NCBI GenBank assembly: GCA_032250895.1
Contig: JAVVEZ010000057.1
Span: 1-22,243 of the forward strand
DNA from: JAVVEZ01 sp032250895
GTDB taxonomy: Bacteria; Pseudomonadota; Gammaproteobacteria; Pseudomonadales; Pseudohongiellaceae
Length of the DNA: 22,243 nucleotides
Direction of reading: 5' to 3'
A model generated the notes under the pieces. It was not told where the DNA came from, did not search any database, and saw only the letters and a list, made by a program, of their open reading frames with translations. How positions within the stretch are numbered: the first letter of the stretch is position 1; each line of letters starts with the position of its first letter. Below, in pieces: positions 6,995-13,874 of this stretch. The position numbers and the translations under genes are program-made.

Positions 6995-8395
6995 CTAAAA
7001 ACTCTTCAGTTCCAGCCCTATACCCCAACTGGTGACAGACTGATAATAGTCCACCAGATCGCTGTTGTAGCCGGTCTTGCCCCAGATGATGAAAGGCAGA
7101 CCGCCAATGCTGGCAGTGAGTTCCAGGGTGCTGGTGTTGTGTGCCAGGGGTTTGCCGGCACCGGTGGTCTGGGTCAACGCCAATTTGCCCATGCACAGAT
7201 CATCGCCGAAGATGCAGAATGCACGGGAAAAGTTGTACTGCAGCCCCAATGAAATACCATCGTATTGCTTGCGGGTTCTGGTCCTGCTCCCCGGCTCCTC
7301 CCAGACATTGTATTCCTCGGCCTTGCCCTGCAGGGGGCCATCATCCAGATAATGCCTGACATCCAGAAGCGTGATGAACTCTCCCAGGCGCAGGCTGCCG
7401 AAGCCTTCTTTCCACTCTTTTTGCCAGGCTATCGACACATAGTCCCAGCCCCGACTGATTTCATCGCGGGCAAACAGGGGGTTCTGGCCGGTGCTGATAA
7501 ATTTCTGCTGAGCCAGCAAAAAGGATTCCTCATCGGCAATCTGCTGGCCGTTGGATTCATGGCCCAGCAGGACGAAATCGATGAAATCCTGATCATCCTG
7601 CCACCAGCGCAGGAAGAGCGAGGGATTGAAACTGCGGGCCACCACCGGGGAGGACTCCCGGGTGCCCAGGTACTGGGAAAAACGGCCGTTGAACGCCATG
7701 TAGAGCTGGAGAAAGTCTTTTTCCGGATCCAGGAGTTGTTCAGACAGGCGATTGCCGAAACGTCCAAACAGCGGGTACTTCAGGGACAGCTTGATGTCCA
7801 TATAGGCATCGTCATCGTTGGAATCCTTTCTTCCCATCAACTGATTGGGTTTATAACTGGAAAGCAGGCCATGTCTGGCAAGAATACGATTCTTCAGCGG
7901 GAAAACCGGCGCCTTTGGCGTGGGCTCTGTCGCTGGCGGGGCGGTACCGGTAAAAAACTCCTGCTGTGGCGCCGGGACCAGCAGTTCCATATCTGCCATC
8001 AAGGCCAATGCCGGCACAAGGTGACGTCTGCCGCAATTCTGGAAATGCTGTACGCCATCGGCTGTCGCCAGATAGACACTGGCGCTTTCTGGAGCGATGA
8101 GGTTCTCATGCATCACCAGCTGGATGGAGCCGGTGCCGGCGTTTTCGAGCCAGAGTTTGCGGTAGTAGGAGGTGGGGATAGCGGTCTCGGCGATCTCTTC
8201 CCGGTCGCTGCATTCTCCGATATAGGCTTCCAGCAGCTTGTTGAGCAGGCTGCTTTCTTCGCTTTCGAGAACGGCCTGACGCTTGCCGGCATCGGTGATG
8301 ATCGCGGTGATCTCCAGCGGCTGGGCACCTGCGTCAGCGGCTGCGACACAGAGCAGGAAGATGAGGGCACAATGGCCAATAAGGGAAGGGTTCAT
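6995..8395 (-). CDS. pldA: Outer-membrane phospholipase A (OMPLA/PldA family), long form
   Basis: A 466-residue exported protein (signal peptide 1-24, ending AADAGA-Q). The C-terminal part (about 170-466) is the OMPLA beta-barrel: YKPNQLMG matches the family's KPNY motif, and GHESNGQ (His279, Ser281) is the active-site HxSNG. E. coli PldA uses His-Ser-Asn; the aligned SRxW segment here reads SRGWDY, so the third residue is Asp318. There are about 25 extra residues between Ser281 and Asp318. Residues 25-165 form an additional periplasmic domain absent from E. coli PldA (289 residues) but seen in longer homologues. The barrel ends in the typical aromatic residue (LELKSF). AAGGAA lies 6 bases before the ATG. 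The enzyme hydrolyses phospholipids in the outer leaflet when asymmetry is lost. Confidence 0.85.
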   Translation of the reverse strand: MNPSLIGHCALIFLLCVAAADAGAQPLEITAIITDAGKRQAVLESEESSLLNKLLEAYIGECSDREEIAETAIPTSYYRKLWLENAGTGSIQLVMHENLIAPESASVYLATADGVQHFQNCGRRHLVPALALMADMELLVPAPQQEFFTGTAPPATEPTPKAPVFPLKNRILARHGLLSSYKPNQLMGRKDSNDDDAYMDIKLSLKYPLFGRFGNRLSEQLLDPEKDFLQLYMAFNGRFSQYLGTRESSPVVARSFNPSLFLRWWQDDQDFIDFVLLGHESNGQQIADEESFLLAQQKFISTGQNPLFARDEISRGWDYVSIAWQKEWKEGFGSLRLGEFITLLDVRHYLDDGPLQGKAEEYNVWEEPGSRTRTRKQYDGISLGLQYNFSRAFCIFGDDLCMGKLALTQTTGAGKPLAHNTSTLELTASIGGLPFIIWGKTGYNSDLVDYYQSVTSWGIGLELKSF

Positions 8396-8446
8396 GAGCG
8401 TTCCTTGGGTTTGGGAAACCGGTGGTGGTGTGACGGGAGGCCCGGC

Positions 8447-8452
8447 TATACT
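8447..8452 (+). promoter_or_regulatory. Possible -10 box (TATACT) for the M48 peptidase gene
   Basis: GGCTATACTA gives a near-consensus -10 hexamer; CTATACT also fits the sigma-S -10 preference. No matching -35 hexamer is seen. The inverted-repeat element begins two bases later, using the final TA as its target, so a transcript from here would carry the whole element in its leader. Confidence 0.3.
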
Positions 8453-8453
8453 A

Positions 8454-8720
8454 GGGAACCTCTGAATAACTCTGGCATGTCTCTGCGGGAGTCTGAGAGG
8501 CTCGAATGCAAGGCGCCGTCCGCCGCCAATAGCGAGACTATTGGCAAGGACGGCAACACCGCAGTCGGGCCTCTCAGACCCCGCCCTTCGGGGCCTTCAG
8601 GCAGCACCCGGGCCGGTGTTGCCCTTGCTCGAAAGGCTGATGGCATTCCTTCGCAAGGGCGCCTTGGCCCTGGCACTGCCTGAGAGGCCAGAGATACGCC
8701 AGAGTTATTCAGAGGTTCCC
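8454..8720. mobile_element. Non-coding TA-flanked inverted-repeat element, 267 bp (long form, MITE-like)
   Basis: The terminal inverted repeats are 32 bp (8454-8485 and 8689-8720) with 30 matches; each begins GGGAACCTCTGAATAACTCT. The dinucleotide TA flanks both ends (8452-8453, 8721-8722), as expected for a TA target duplication. Inside are further nested complementary pairs: GTCTGAGAGGC 8491-8501 with 8569-8579, CAAGGCGCC 8509-8517 with 8658-8666, GCCAATAG 8525-8532 with 8538-8545, and GGCAACACC 8552-8560 with 8615-8623. No convincing gene is contained; the open plus-strand frame that crosses it is antisense to pldA. It fills most of the 364-base divergent region between pldA and the M48 gene. 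An 80-bp relative is at 12323-12402. The transposase family is unknown; TA duplication suggests an IS630- or IS5-type partner. Confidence 0.75.
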
Positions 8721-8759
8721 TAACAGCCCACCGCCTGATTTTAGATAGGATTTCCTGCC

Positions 8760-10313
8760 ATGAACAGACTTTGTTTTTTGTTGGTGCCCCTGCTGGGACT
8801 CCTGCAGGGCTGCGTCGTGAACCCGGTGACCGGACGCAGTGAACTCTCGCTGTTGTCGGAACAGCAGGAGCTGGCCATCGGTAATCAGCAATACGGGCCT
8901 TCCCGGCAGAGCCAGGGTGGCGACTACGAAGTGGACCCGGCGCTGAGTGCCTATGTTTCTGAGGTAGGGCAGCGTCTTGCCGCAGTGAGTGACCGTCCCC
9001 TGCCCTATGAGTTTGCGGTGCTGAACAATTCAGTGCCCAATGCCTGGGCCTTGCCCGGAGGCAAGATTGCCGTCAACCGGGGCCTGCTGCTGGAGCTCAA
9101 TAACGAGGCCGAGCTGGCGGCGGTGCTGGGCCATGAGGTGGTGCATGCCGCCGCCCGCCATGGCGCCCAGGCCATGACCCGGGGCGTACTGTTGCAGGGA
9201 GCACTGGTGGTGGGCGCTGTTGCGGCCCGCAACAGCGAATTTTCGGATGTCATCGTGGGGAGTTCACAGCTGGGGGCACAATTGATCTCGCAGAGCTATG
9301 GCCGTGATGCGGAACGCGAGTCCGATTATTATGGCATTCAGTACATGGTCAGGGCGGGCTATGATCCGCGCGCTGCCGTCAGCCTTCAGCAAACCTTTGT
9401 ACGCCTTTCCGAGGGCCAGGCCTCTGGCTGGCTGGAGGGCCTGTTTGCCAGCCATCCGCCTTCACAGGAACGGGTGGACAACAATCAGGCTCTGGTCAAT
9501 GAACTGATGCCGCAACTGGCGGGCCGGGATCTGGAACTGGGGGAAGTCCGCTACCAGCAGGCCATAGCCTATCTGAAGGAAAGCAAGCCGGCCTATGAGC
9601 TGTATGACGAAGCCGAGCGTGCGATTGCCGAAGACCGGCTGGAAGTGGCGGTGGACAAGCTGGACCAGGCCATCGCCCTGGTGCCCGGCGAAGCCCGCTT
9701 CTCTGGTCTGAAGGCGGATATTCTGCTGTATCAGCGTCGCTATCAACAGGCGCTGGACACTTACGATCAGGCCATCGCCAAAGACGACACGTACTATGAT
9801 TATTATCTGGGTCGTGGTGTTGCCCAGGCCCGCCTGGGTTCGGTCAATCTGGCCCGGGCCGATCTGGAAAAAAGTGCTCAGCTGCTGCCCACGGCGGTGG
9901 CGATGAATGAACTGGGGAAGTTGTCGCTGGCGGGCAATGACCGCGCCGCAGCCAAGCAGTATTTTCAGCAGGCAGCCTCGGCGCAGGGCAGTGTGGGTCA
10001 GGAGGCCAGCCTCGCTTTTGTCCGCCTGGATATTCAGGATAACCCTGCCACCTATGTTCAGGCTCAGGTGTTTACCGACGCCAATGGCAAGGTTCTGGCC
10101 AGAGTCAGCAACCAGAGCGGGATTGCGCTGGCCAATATCGTCCTGGATTTCACCGTCAACACTGCCGGCCGTGTGGTGCAGCAGAGCCGGACATTACGCA
10201 GCCTGGCGGCGGGCAGTTATGTGGATGTGAATGCCGGCCTGAGCATAGAGGCCGGGATTGATCCGGCCCAGTTGCAGATGGCGGTCAGGGTTCGCGGGGC
10301 TGCGGTACAGTAA
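8760..10313 (+). CDS. M48 family zinc metallopeptidase, TPR-containing lipoprotein (BepA-like)
   Basis: A 517-residue envelope protein. The lipobox LLQGC puts the lipidated cysteine at Cys18. Residue 19 is Val, so outer-membrane sorting is likely. The peptidase domain (about 30-260) has the zinc motif HEVVH (125-129, catalytic Glu126) and the third ligand Glu185 in the ExxxD motif (GRDAERESDYYG). Residues about 265-420 form TPR-like helical repeats (LDQAIALVPGEARFSGLKAD; ALDTYDQAIAKDDTYYDYYL). The last 90 residues form a beta-rich domain (VLARVSNQSGIALANIVLDF) resembling FxLYD modules. E. coli BepA, which degrades or assists misassembled LptD and BAM substrates, lacks that last domain and is slightly shorter. 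ATG 8760 follows a weak AGGA. The leader holds the inverted-repeat element. Its stop is 8 bases from the convergent DsbA-like gene. Confidence 0.9.
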   Translation: MNRLCFLLVPLLGLLQGCVVNPVTGRSELSLLSEQQELAIGNQQYGPSRQSQGGDYEVDPALSAYVSEVGQRLAAVSDRPLPYEFAVLNNSVPNAWALPGGKIAVNRGLLLELNNEAELAAVLGHEVVHAAARHGAQAMTRGVLLQGALVVGAVAARNSEFSDVIVGSSQLGAQLISQSYGRDAERESDYYGIQYMVRAGYDPRAAVSLQQTFVRLSEGQASGWLEGLFASHPPSQERVDNNQALVNELMPQLAGRDLELGEVRYQQAIAYLKESKPAYELYDEAERAIAEDRLEVAVDKLDQAIALVPGEARFSGLKADILLYQRRYQQALDTYDQAIAKDDTYYDYYLGRGVAQARLGSVNLARADLEKSAQLLPTAVAMNELGKLSLAGNDRAAAKQYFQQAASAQGSVGQEASLAFVRLDIQDNPATYVQAQVFTDANGKVLARVSNQSGIALANIVLDFTVNTAGRVVQQSRTLRSLAAGSYVDVNAGLSIEAGIDPAQLQMAVRVRGAAVQ

Positions 10314-10321
10314 GCAGGGCT

Positions 10322-10951
10322 TCAGCCCGTTTCGGTTGCAGCCTTCTCGGCAACGAACTGCACGAATTTTTCCAGTTCCGGATAGGGCTGACAGCCCGTC
10401 ATCATATAGTTGCTGGCGACAAAGCTGGGCACACCGCTGATCTGGTATTGTCGCGCCCGCTGCCAGTCGGCATCGACCTGATCCGAGAATGAGCGTTCAT
10501 CCAGCACCTTTCTGGCAGTGTCGGCATCGAGGCCGACAGACTCGGCGATACTGACCAGCACGTCCTTGTCGGCCAGATTCTTGCCGGCAACGAAGTAAGC
10601 CCGGTACAGGGCCGAATGAATCCTGTCTCCACCGGCCTGGGTATCGGCCCACTTGCCCAATTCCTGGGCCAGACGACTGTTGTAGGTCATGCTGCGGTCA
10701 CTGTAGTCGAGACCGGCTTCCTGCATCAGATTGCGCAGACGCTGCTGCATCTCGTCCATGTTGCGTCCCTGAAACAGCTCTTGCAGGGAGAGTCCGGCCT
10801 CCGGTGTTTCGGGGTGCAGGGGAAAGGGCACCCAGCGAATATCCACCGGATAGTGCTGTTTGAGTTTTTCGATGTTGGCCGAACTCAGGTAGCACCAGGG
10901 GCACACGTAATCCGTAAAAACATCGATCTTGATTCTTTTTTGAGGAGTCAT
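10322..10951 (-). CDS. DsbA family (FrnE-like) thiol oxidoreductase
   Basis: A 209-residue thioredoxin-fold protein. The redox motif is CPWC at 17-20 (FTDYVCPWCYLS), and the cis-proline loop is GVPSFVAS near residue 177. Between them lies the DsbA-type helical insertion. The FrnE/2-hydroxychromene-isomerase-like features are the immediate N-terminal active site and the WVPFPLHPETPEAG segment. No signal peptide is present, so it is probably cytoplasmic, as FrnE proteins are. The frame continues upstream to a TTG at 11029, but ATG 10951 gives the normal family N-terminus; the ribosome site (AGGA, about 10 bases upstream) is modest. It is convergent with the M48 gene and lies downstream of, and on the same strand as, tRNA-Leu. 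Confidence 0.88.
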   Translation of the reverse strand: MTPQKRIKIDVFTDYVCPWCYLSSANIEKLKQHYPVDIRWVPFPLHPETPEAGLSLQELFQGRNMDEMQQRLRNLMQEAGLDYSDRSMTYNSRLAQELGKWADTQAGGDRIHSALYRAYFVAGKNLADKDVLVSIAESVGLDADTARKVLDERSFSDQVDADWQRARQYQISGVPSFVASNYMMTGCQPYPELEKFVQFVAEKAATETG

Positions 10952-11070
10952 GGCTTGCGTATCCTGAGCAGGATCGGGTCGTTCAATGATAAGGCTTAAT
11001 TCCCCCAAGGTGAACCTGAATAAGGCCAAACCCGTTTTTCCCTGGCAAGGATGGCAGCGCCCTGCTTAAT

Positions 11071-11157
<87 letters not shown>

Positions 11158-11174
11158 CTTGTGAAAGGAGGCGC

Positions 11175-11202
11175 ATTATAGCAGGGCGGCGCGGCATTTC
11201 AA
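11175..11202 (-). promoter_or_regulatory. Sigma-70 promoter of tRNA-Leu
   Basis: On the minus strand the -35 is TTGAAA (11197-11202), the spacer is 16 bases, and the -10 is a perfect TATAAT (11175-11180) with an extended TGC before it. The predicted start is about 11 bases before the mature tRNA end. The discriminator GCGCC is GC-rich, as in stable-RNA promoters under stringent control. Confidence 0.85.
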
Positions 11203-11291
11203 TGCGTCGATCGCTGGATGCGTTGACTTTGGACGGTTTTTCTATACCCTTGCCGTCTTTCGATTTTTAGCCTCGCAAGGGCTGTCTGCCT

Positions 11292-12323
11292 ATGAAACCC
11301 AGTGATTTCCATTTTGAACTGCCCGAGGAGCTGATTGCCCTTTATCCGGCGCCACAGCGCAGCCACAGCCGCCTGCTGTGGCTGGACAAAGACAGTGGTC
11401 TGGTACAGCACCGCGTCTTCAGGGAATTGCCGGACCTGCTCCGGCCTGGTGATCTGCTGGTATTCAACGATACCCGGGTGATTGCGGCCCGGCTGTTCGG
11501 ACACAAGGACAGCGGCGGGGCCGTGGAGGTGTTGCTGGAACGGATCATGGCGGACAACCAGGTGCTGGCCCAGGTGAGAGCCAGCAAGGCGCCGAAGCCT
11601 GGCTCGACGCTATATTTTGAGACAGCATCGGGAGATGAACTGCTGGCGCAGGTGCTGGGCAGAGAGGGTGATTTTTTTCGCTTGCAGTTTGCGGGTAGCC
11701 GGGGCGTGCTGGACATCATCGACGACATTGGTCATATGCCACTGCCGCCGTATATCAAACGTGAGGACGAAGGACTCGATCGGGAACGGTATCAGACGGT
11801 TTATGGCGACAGGAAAGGGGCCGTGGCGGCACCAACGGCGGGTCTGCATTTTGATGAAGCCTTGCTCGAGACCCTCAGGCACCAAGGTATCGACAGCAGT
11901 TTTGTCACGCTTCATGTGGGTGCCGGGACCTTTCAACCGGTGCGCAGCCCTACTGTCGAAGCCCATGAAATGCATGCGGAATATCTGGAAGTGAGTGCCG
12001 AAACCTGTGCCAGGATCAAAGCCTGCCGGGCCCGGGGTGGACGTGTGGTGGCGGTGGGCACCACCAGTGTGCGTTGCCTGGAGACGGCCAGCAGCAATGG
12101 GGAGCTGCGTCCTTACCAGGGTGACACCCGGATCTTCATTTACCCCGGATATGAGTTCAAGACGGTTGATGCGCTGATCACCAATTTCCATCTGCCGGAG
12201 TCCACGCTGATCATGCTGGTGTCTGCCTTTGCCGGCCATGAACACACGATGGCGGCCTACCGGCAGGCAATCGCCGAACACTACCGCTTCTTCAGTTATG
12301 GCGATGCGATGCTGATTCAATAG
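11292..12323 (+). CDS. queA: S-adenosylmethionine:tRNA ribosyltransferase-isomerase (queuosine pathway)
   Basis: A 343-residue cytoplasmic enzyme that transfers and isomerises the ribosyl group of SAM onto preQ1 in tRNA, giving epoxyqueuosine. Family segments are evident: MKPSDFHFELPEELIALYPA, DLLVFNDTRVIAARLFG, MPLPPYIKREDE, AAPTAGLHFDEALL, FVTLHVGAGTFQPVR and YRFFSYGDAMLI. ATG 11292 has AAGGG 11 bases upstream. The protein ends four residues after YGDA, whereas homologues such as the E. coli enzyme (356 residues) run on for about a dozen more. The stop codon TAG is made from TA plus the first base of an inserted element at 12323. In many gammaproteobacteria tgt follows directly; here it lies about 4.3 kb away. 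Confidence 0.95.
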   Translation: MKPSDFHFELPEELIALYPAPQRSHSRLLWLDKDSGLVQHRVFRELPDLLRPGDLLVFNDTRVIAARLFGHKDSGGAVEVLLERIMADNQVLAQVRASKAPKPGSTLYFETASGDELLAQVLGREGDFFRLQFAGSRGVLDIIDDIGHMPLPPYIKREDEGLDRERYQTVYGDRKGAVAAPTAGLHFDEALLETLRHQGIDSSFVTLHVGAGTFQPVRSPTVEAHEMHAEYLEVSAETCARIKACRARGGRVVAVGTTSVRCLETASSNGELRPYQGDTRIFIYPGYEFKTVDALITNFHLPESTLIMLVSAFAGHEHTMAAYRQAIAEHYRFFSYGDAMLIQ

Positions 12324-12402
12324 GGAAGCTCTGAATAACTCTGGCGTATCTCTGGCCTCTCAGACTCCCGCAGAGACACCCCAGAGTTATTCAGAGCTTC
12401 CA
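12323..12402. mobile_element. Inverted-repeat element, 80-bp short form
   Basis: The 32-bp ends (12323-12354 and 12371-12402, 29 of 32 matching) flank a 16-base centre. TA flanks both sides (12321-12322, 12403-12404). In reverse orientation the sequence equals the long element at 8454-8720 after removal of everything between the CTGAGAGGC direct repeats at 8493-8501 and 8680-8688. That product would be 80 bp, as observed, and the 16-base centre is identical. It lies between convergent queA and the lipoprotein gene, where its long hairpin could end transcripts from both sides. Confidence 0.75.
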
Positions 12403-12419
12403 TAGTCTAGGCTGGATGA

Positions 12420-12443
12420 CCAGGAGTTTATTCAGTGCTTCCC
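12420..12443 (-). repeat. Degenerate solo end of the same inverted-repeat family
   Basis: Read on the minus strand, this stretch starts GGGAAGCACTGAATAAACTC and then reads CTGG. It matches the first 22 bases of the element ends apart from one substitution and two single-base insertions. It has no partner end nearby apart from the 80-bp element, which finishes 17 bases to its left. It overlaps the last codons and the TAA stop of the lipoprotein gene. Confidence 0.5.
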
Positions 12444-13291
12444 TGAGGACTCAAGGTTTCAGGCACCAGACGGGGTTGCCCGGCGCGGGTCGGTTGCAGG
12501 CTGCCGTCGCTTTCCACGAAATACCACTCGTCTCCCAGCAGCAGATGCCGGTTGTTTTCTGCGCAGACATACTCGGCCCAGATGATGTTTTCGGTTTCAC
12601 GCTGGTAATGCTGCGCGATGGTCCAGGGGCCGGTCAGGGCATCATCGATCGTGGTGATGCGGTCTTCCAGGGTCTGCTCATCGAGCAGGCGGATTTCTTC
12701 CAGCACCACGGTCTGTTCGTTTTCGTGCAATGGCACGCCCCGTGAGTCGAAGGAATGTGGCCCCTTGATGGCACGGGTTTCAATGGCCAGCATGTCATAG
12801 ACGCCGTCTGCGTTTTCATCGTGCCAGGTTCCGATGGAATAACCATTGAAGGAGGGCAGGATGTAGTCCGGCCAGTCTCGGCCATCGGTATAGACCCGGC
12901 GCACCTGACTCGACCATTCGGCATAGATATAGGTGGTGGCGGGGGTGATGATGACTTCCATCGGGAAGCTCATTTTCATGACCCGGGGCATTCCGGGCGG
13001 CAGGCAGGTTGCCGGTGGATCGCCGGCGGGAATACCGGCCTCCTGCAGCGCCAGATAGCCTTCCCAAATGGCCTGGTATTCTTCGGTCAGTGGTGGAGGG
13101 CCGGCAACCGCATAGCCTTCCGGTGGCCAGTTGAGGCTGCCGATGCGGGCCCACTGGCCACTCCAGTCCGGATGGGCAGGGCCGGCGCCGGTGTCCGGCT
13201 TCTGTCCGGAGCAGGCGGCCAGAGTGCCTGCCAGCACAAGTGCGGTGATGGCCCGGGGGATGCTGTTGCTGATTCTGCTGGCTGTTGTCAT
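12428..13291 (-). CDS. Lipoprotein with the 'ETLVIET'-type domain (partner of DUF6152)
   Basis: A 287-residue lipoprotein of unknown function. The signal peptide ends in lipobox GTLAAC, with Cys27 lipidated and Ser28 next, so outer-membrane sorting is likely. The body shares its order of motifs with the C-terminal half of the fused protein at 4236-5267: CLPPGMPRVMKM, EVIITPATTYIYAEW, RRVYTDGRDWP, GYSIGTW, MLAIETRAIKGP, GVPLHENEQTVVLEEIRLL and a late Cys in EYVCAENN. AGAGGG lies 6 bases before the ATG. It starts 14 bases after the stop of the DUF6152 gene, so the two form an operon. Its final residues (GSTE) and stop codon fall in a relic of the inverted-repeat element. There is no recognised catalytic motif. 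Confidence 0.75.
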   Translation of the reverse strand: MTTASRISNSIPRAITALVLAGTLAACSGQKPDTGAGPAHPDWSGQWARIGSLNWPPEGYAVAGPPPLTEEYQAIWEGYLALQEAGIPAGDPPATCLPPGMPRVMKMSFPMEVIITPATTYIYAEWSSQVRRVYTDGRDWPDYILPSFNGYSIGTWHDENADGVYDMLAIETRAIKGPHSFDSRGVPLHENEQTVVLEEIRLLDEQTLEDRITTIDDALTGPWTIAQHYQRETENIIWAEYVCAENNRHLLLGDEWYFVESDGSLQPTRAGQPRLVPETLSPQGSTE

Positions 13292-13305
13292 GCTTGCCCT
13301 CTTGT

Positions 13306-13716
13306 TTATTCTTGTTGTGCAGGTCTGGCGGCTTTGGGATCGATGACGCTTCCATCTCCCCAGCGCAGATTGCCGTAATTGCCGCCCGGGGCGCCGCTGT
13401 GCAGCGGTCTTACCGTGGCCATGATGCGGTCACCGGCTTGCAGGCTTTTTGGTGTCCAGCCCTGGCGATACAGCAGGTTGGGGCTGAGTCCTTCCAGGGA
13501 CCAGCGCACGGTCTGGCCATCGGTATCGCTCACGTCGAGCATGATGAAACAGTGCGGATTGCTGAACTGCCACTCCACGACCGTGCCACTGATTTCAATC
13601 GGATGTTCGGTATCGAACATGGCGGTGGAATGGTGGGCAAGGGCAGGTGTCACGCAAAGAATGAGCGTCAGCATGGTCAACAGGGCGATGAAGCCTGGCC
13701 ATTCCCGTCTTGTCAT
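13306..13716 (-). CDS. Exported stand-alone DUF6152 protein
   Basis: A 136-residue protein: signal peptide (MTRREWPGFIALLTMLTLIL, cleavage after TPALA), then a compact DUF6152 domain. The mature N-terminus would be HHSTAMFDTEHPIEISGTVV, followed by the conserved NPHCFIMLDV and a Gly-rich end (GAPGGNYGNL). The equivalent segment of the fused protein is HHSFAPHFDVAKPVSITGTV. The upstream extension to a TTG at 13749 is rejected because AGGAG at 13724-13728 serves ATG 13716. It is the first gene of a two-gene minus-strand operon with the lipoprotein. The function is unknown; the exposed His-His pair suggests metal binding. Confidence 0.8.
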   Translation of the reverse strand: MTRREWPGFIALLTMLTLILCVTPALAHHSTAMFDTEHPIEISGTVVEWQFSNPHCFIMLDVSDTDGQTVRWSLEGLSPNLLYRQGWTPKSLQAGDRIMATVRPLHSGAPGGNYGNLRWGDGSVIDPKAARPAQQE

Positions 13717-13723
13717 AAGCCTT

Positions 13724-13728
13724 CTCCT
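13724..13728 (-). promoter_or_regulatory. Ribosome binding site deciding the start of the DUF6152 gene
   Basis: AGGAG on the minus strand lies 7 bases before ATG 13716. It rules out the longer TTG start at 13749 and places the signal peptide at the N-terminus. Confidence 0.7.
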
Positions 13729-13832
13729 GATGTTCACGCGTGCGGGCAAGTGTCAGTAATGCCCGAGAGTATAAGAGTCTGCCTGACAAAAAGCCATGAC
13801 CCAGGAGCCCGGCGCTCGGTAACTCATCGCAG

Positions 13833-13860
13833 CGGGATCCCCGCGCAGGCGGGGATCCCG
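13833..13860. repeat. REP-like perfect hairpin (copy C)
   Basis: Perfect 12-bp arms CGGGATCCCCGC (13833-13844) and GCGGGGATCCCG (13849-13860) with a GCAG loop. It lies 14 bases beyond the pyruvate kinase stop codon. There is no T-tract on the minus strand, so it is not a classical terminator. It resembles the unit at 2204-2231 and may protect or end the transcript. Confidence 0.6.
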
Positions 13861-13874
13861 GTAGAAGGCTTCTC

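Noticed and set aside
7265..8683. A 472-codon plus-strand frame opposite pldA that runs into the inverted-repeat element
   Set aside because: The minus strand encodes a clear OMPLA with signal peptide, motif and ribosome site. The plus frame shows no domain, and its end is inside a repeat.
11009..11026. CTGAATAAGGCC upstream of the DsbA-like gene, resembling the element ends
   Set aside because: Only the 8-base core matches well; the flanking bases need several gaps and there is no partner end or TA flank.
11223..11248. TTGACT followed by CTATAC as a queA promoter
   Set aside because: The spacing is only about 13-14 bases, too short for a normal sigma-70 promoter.
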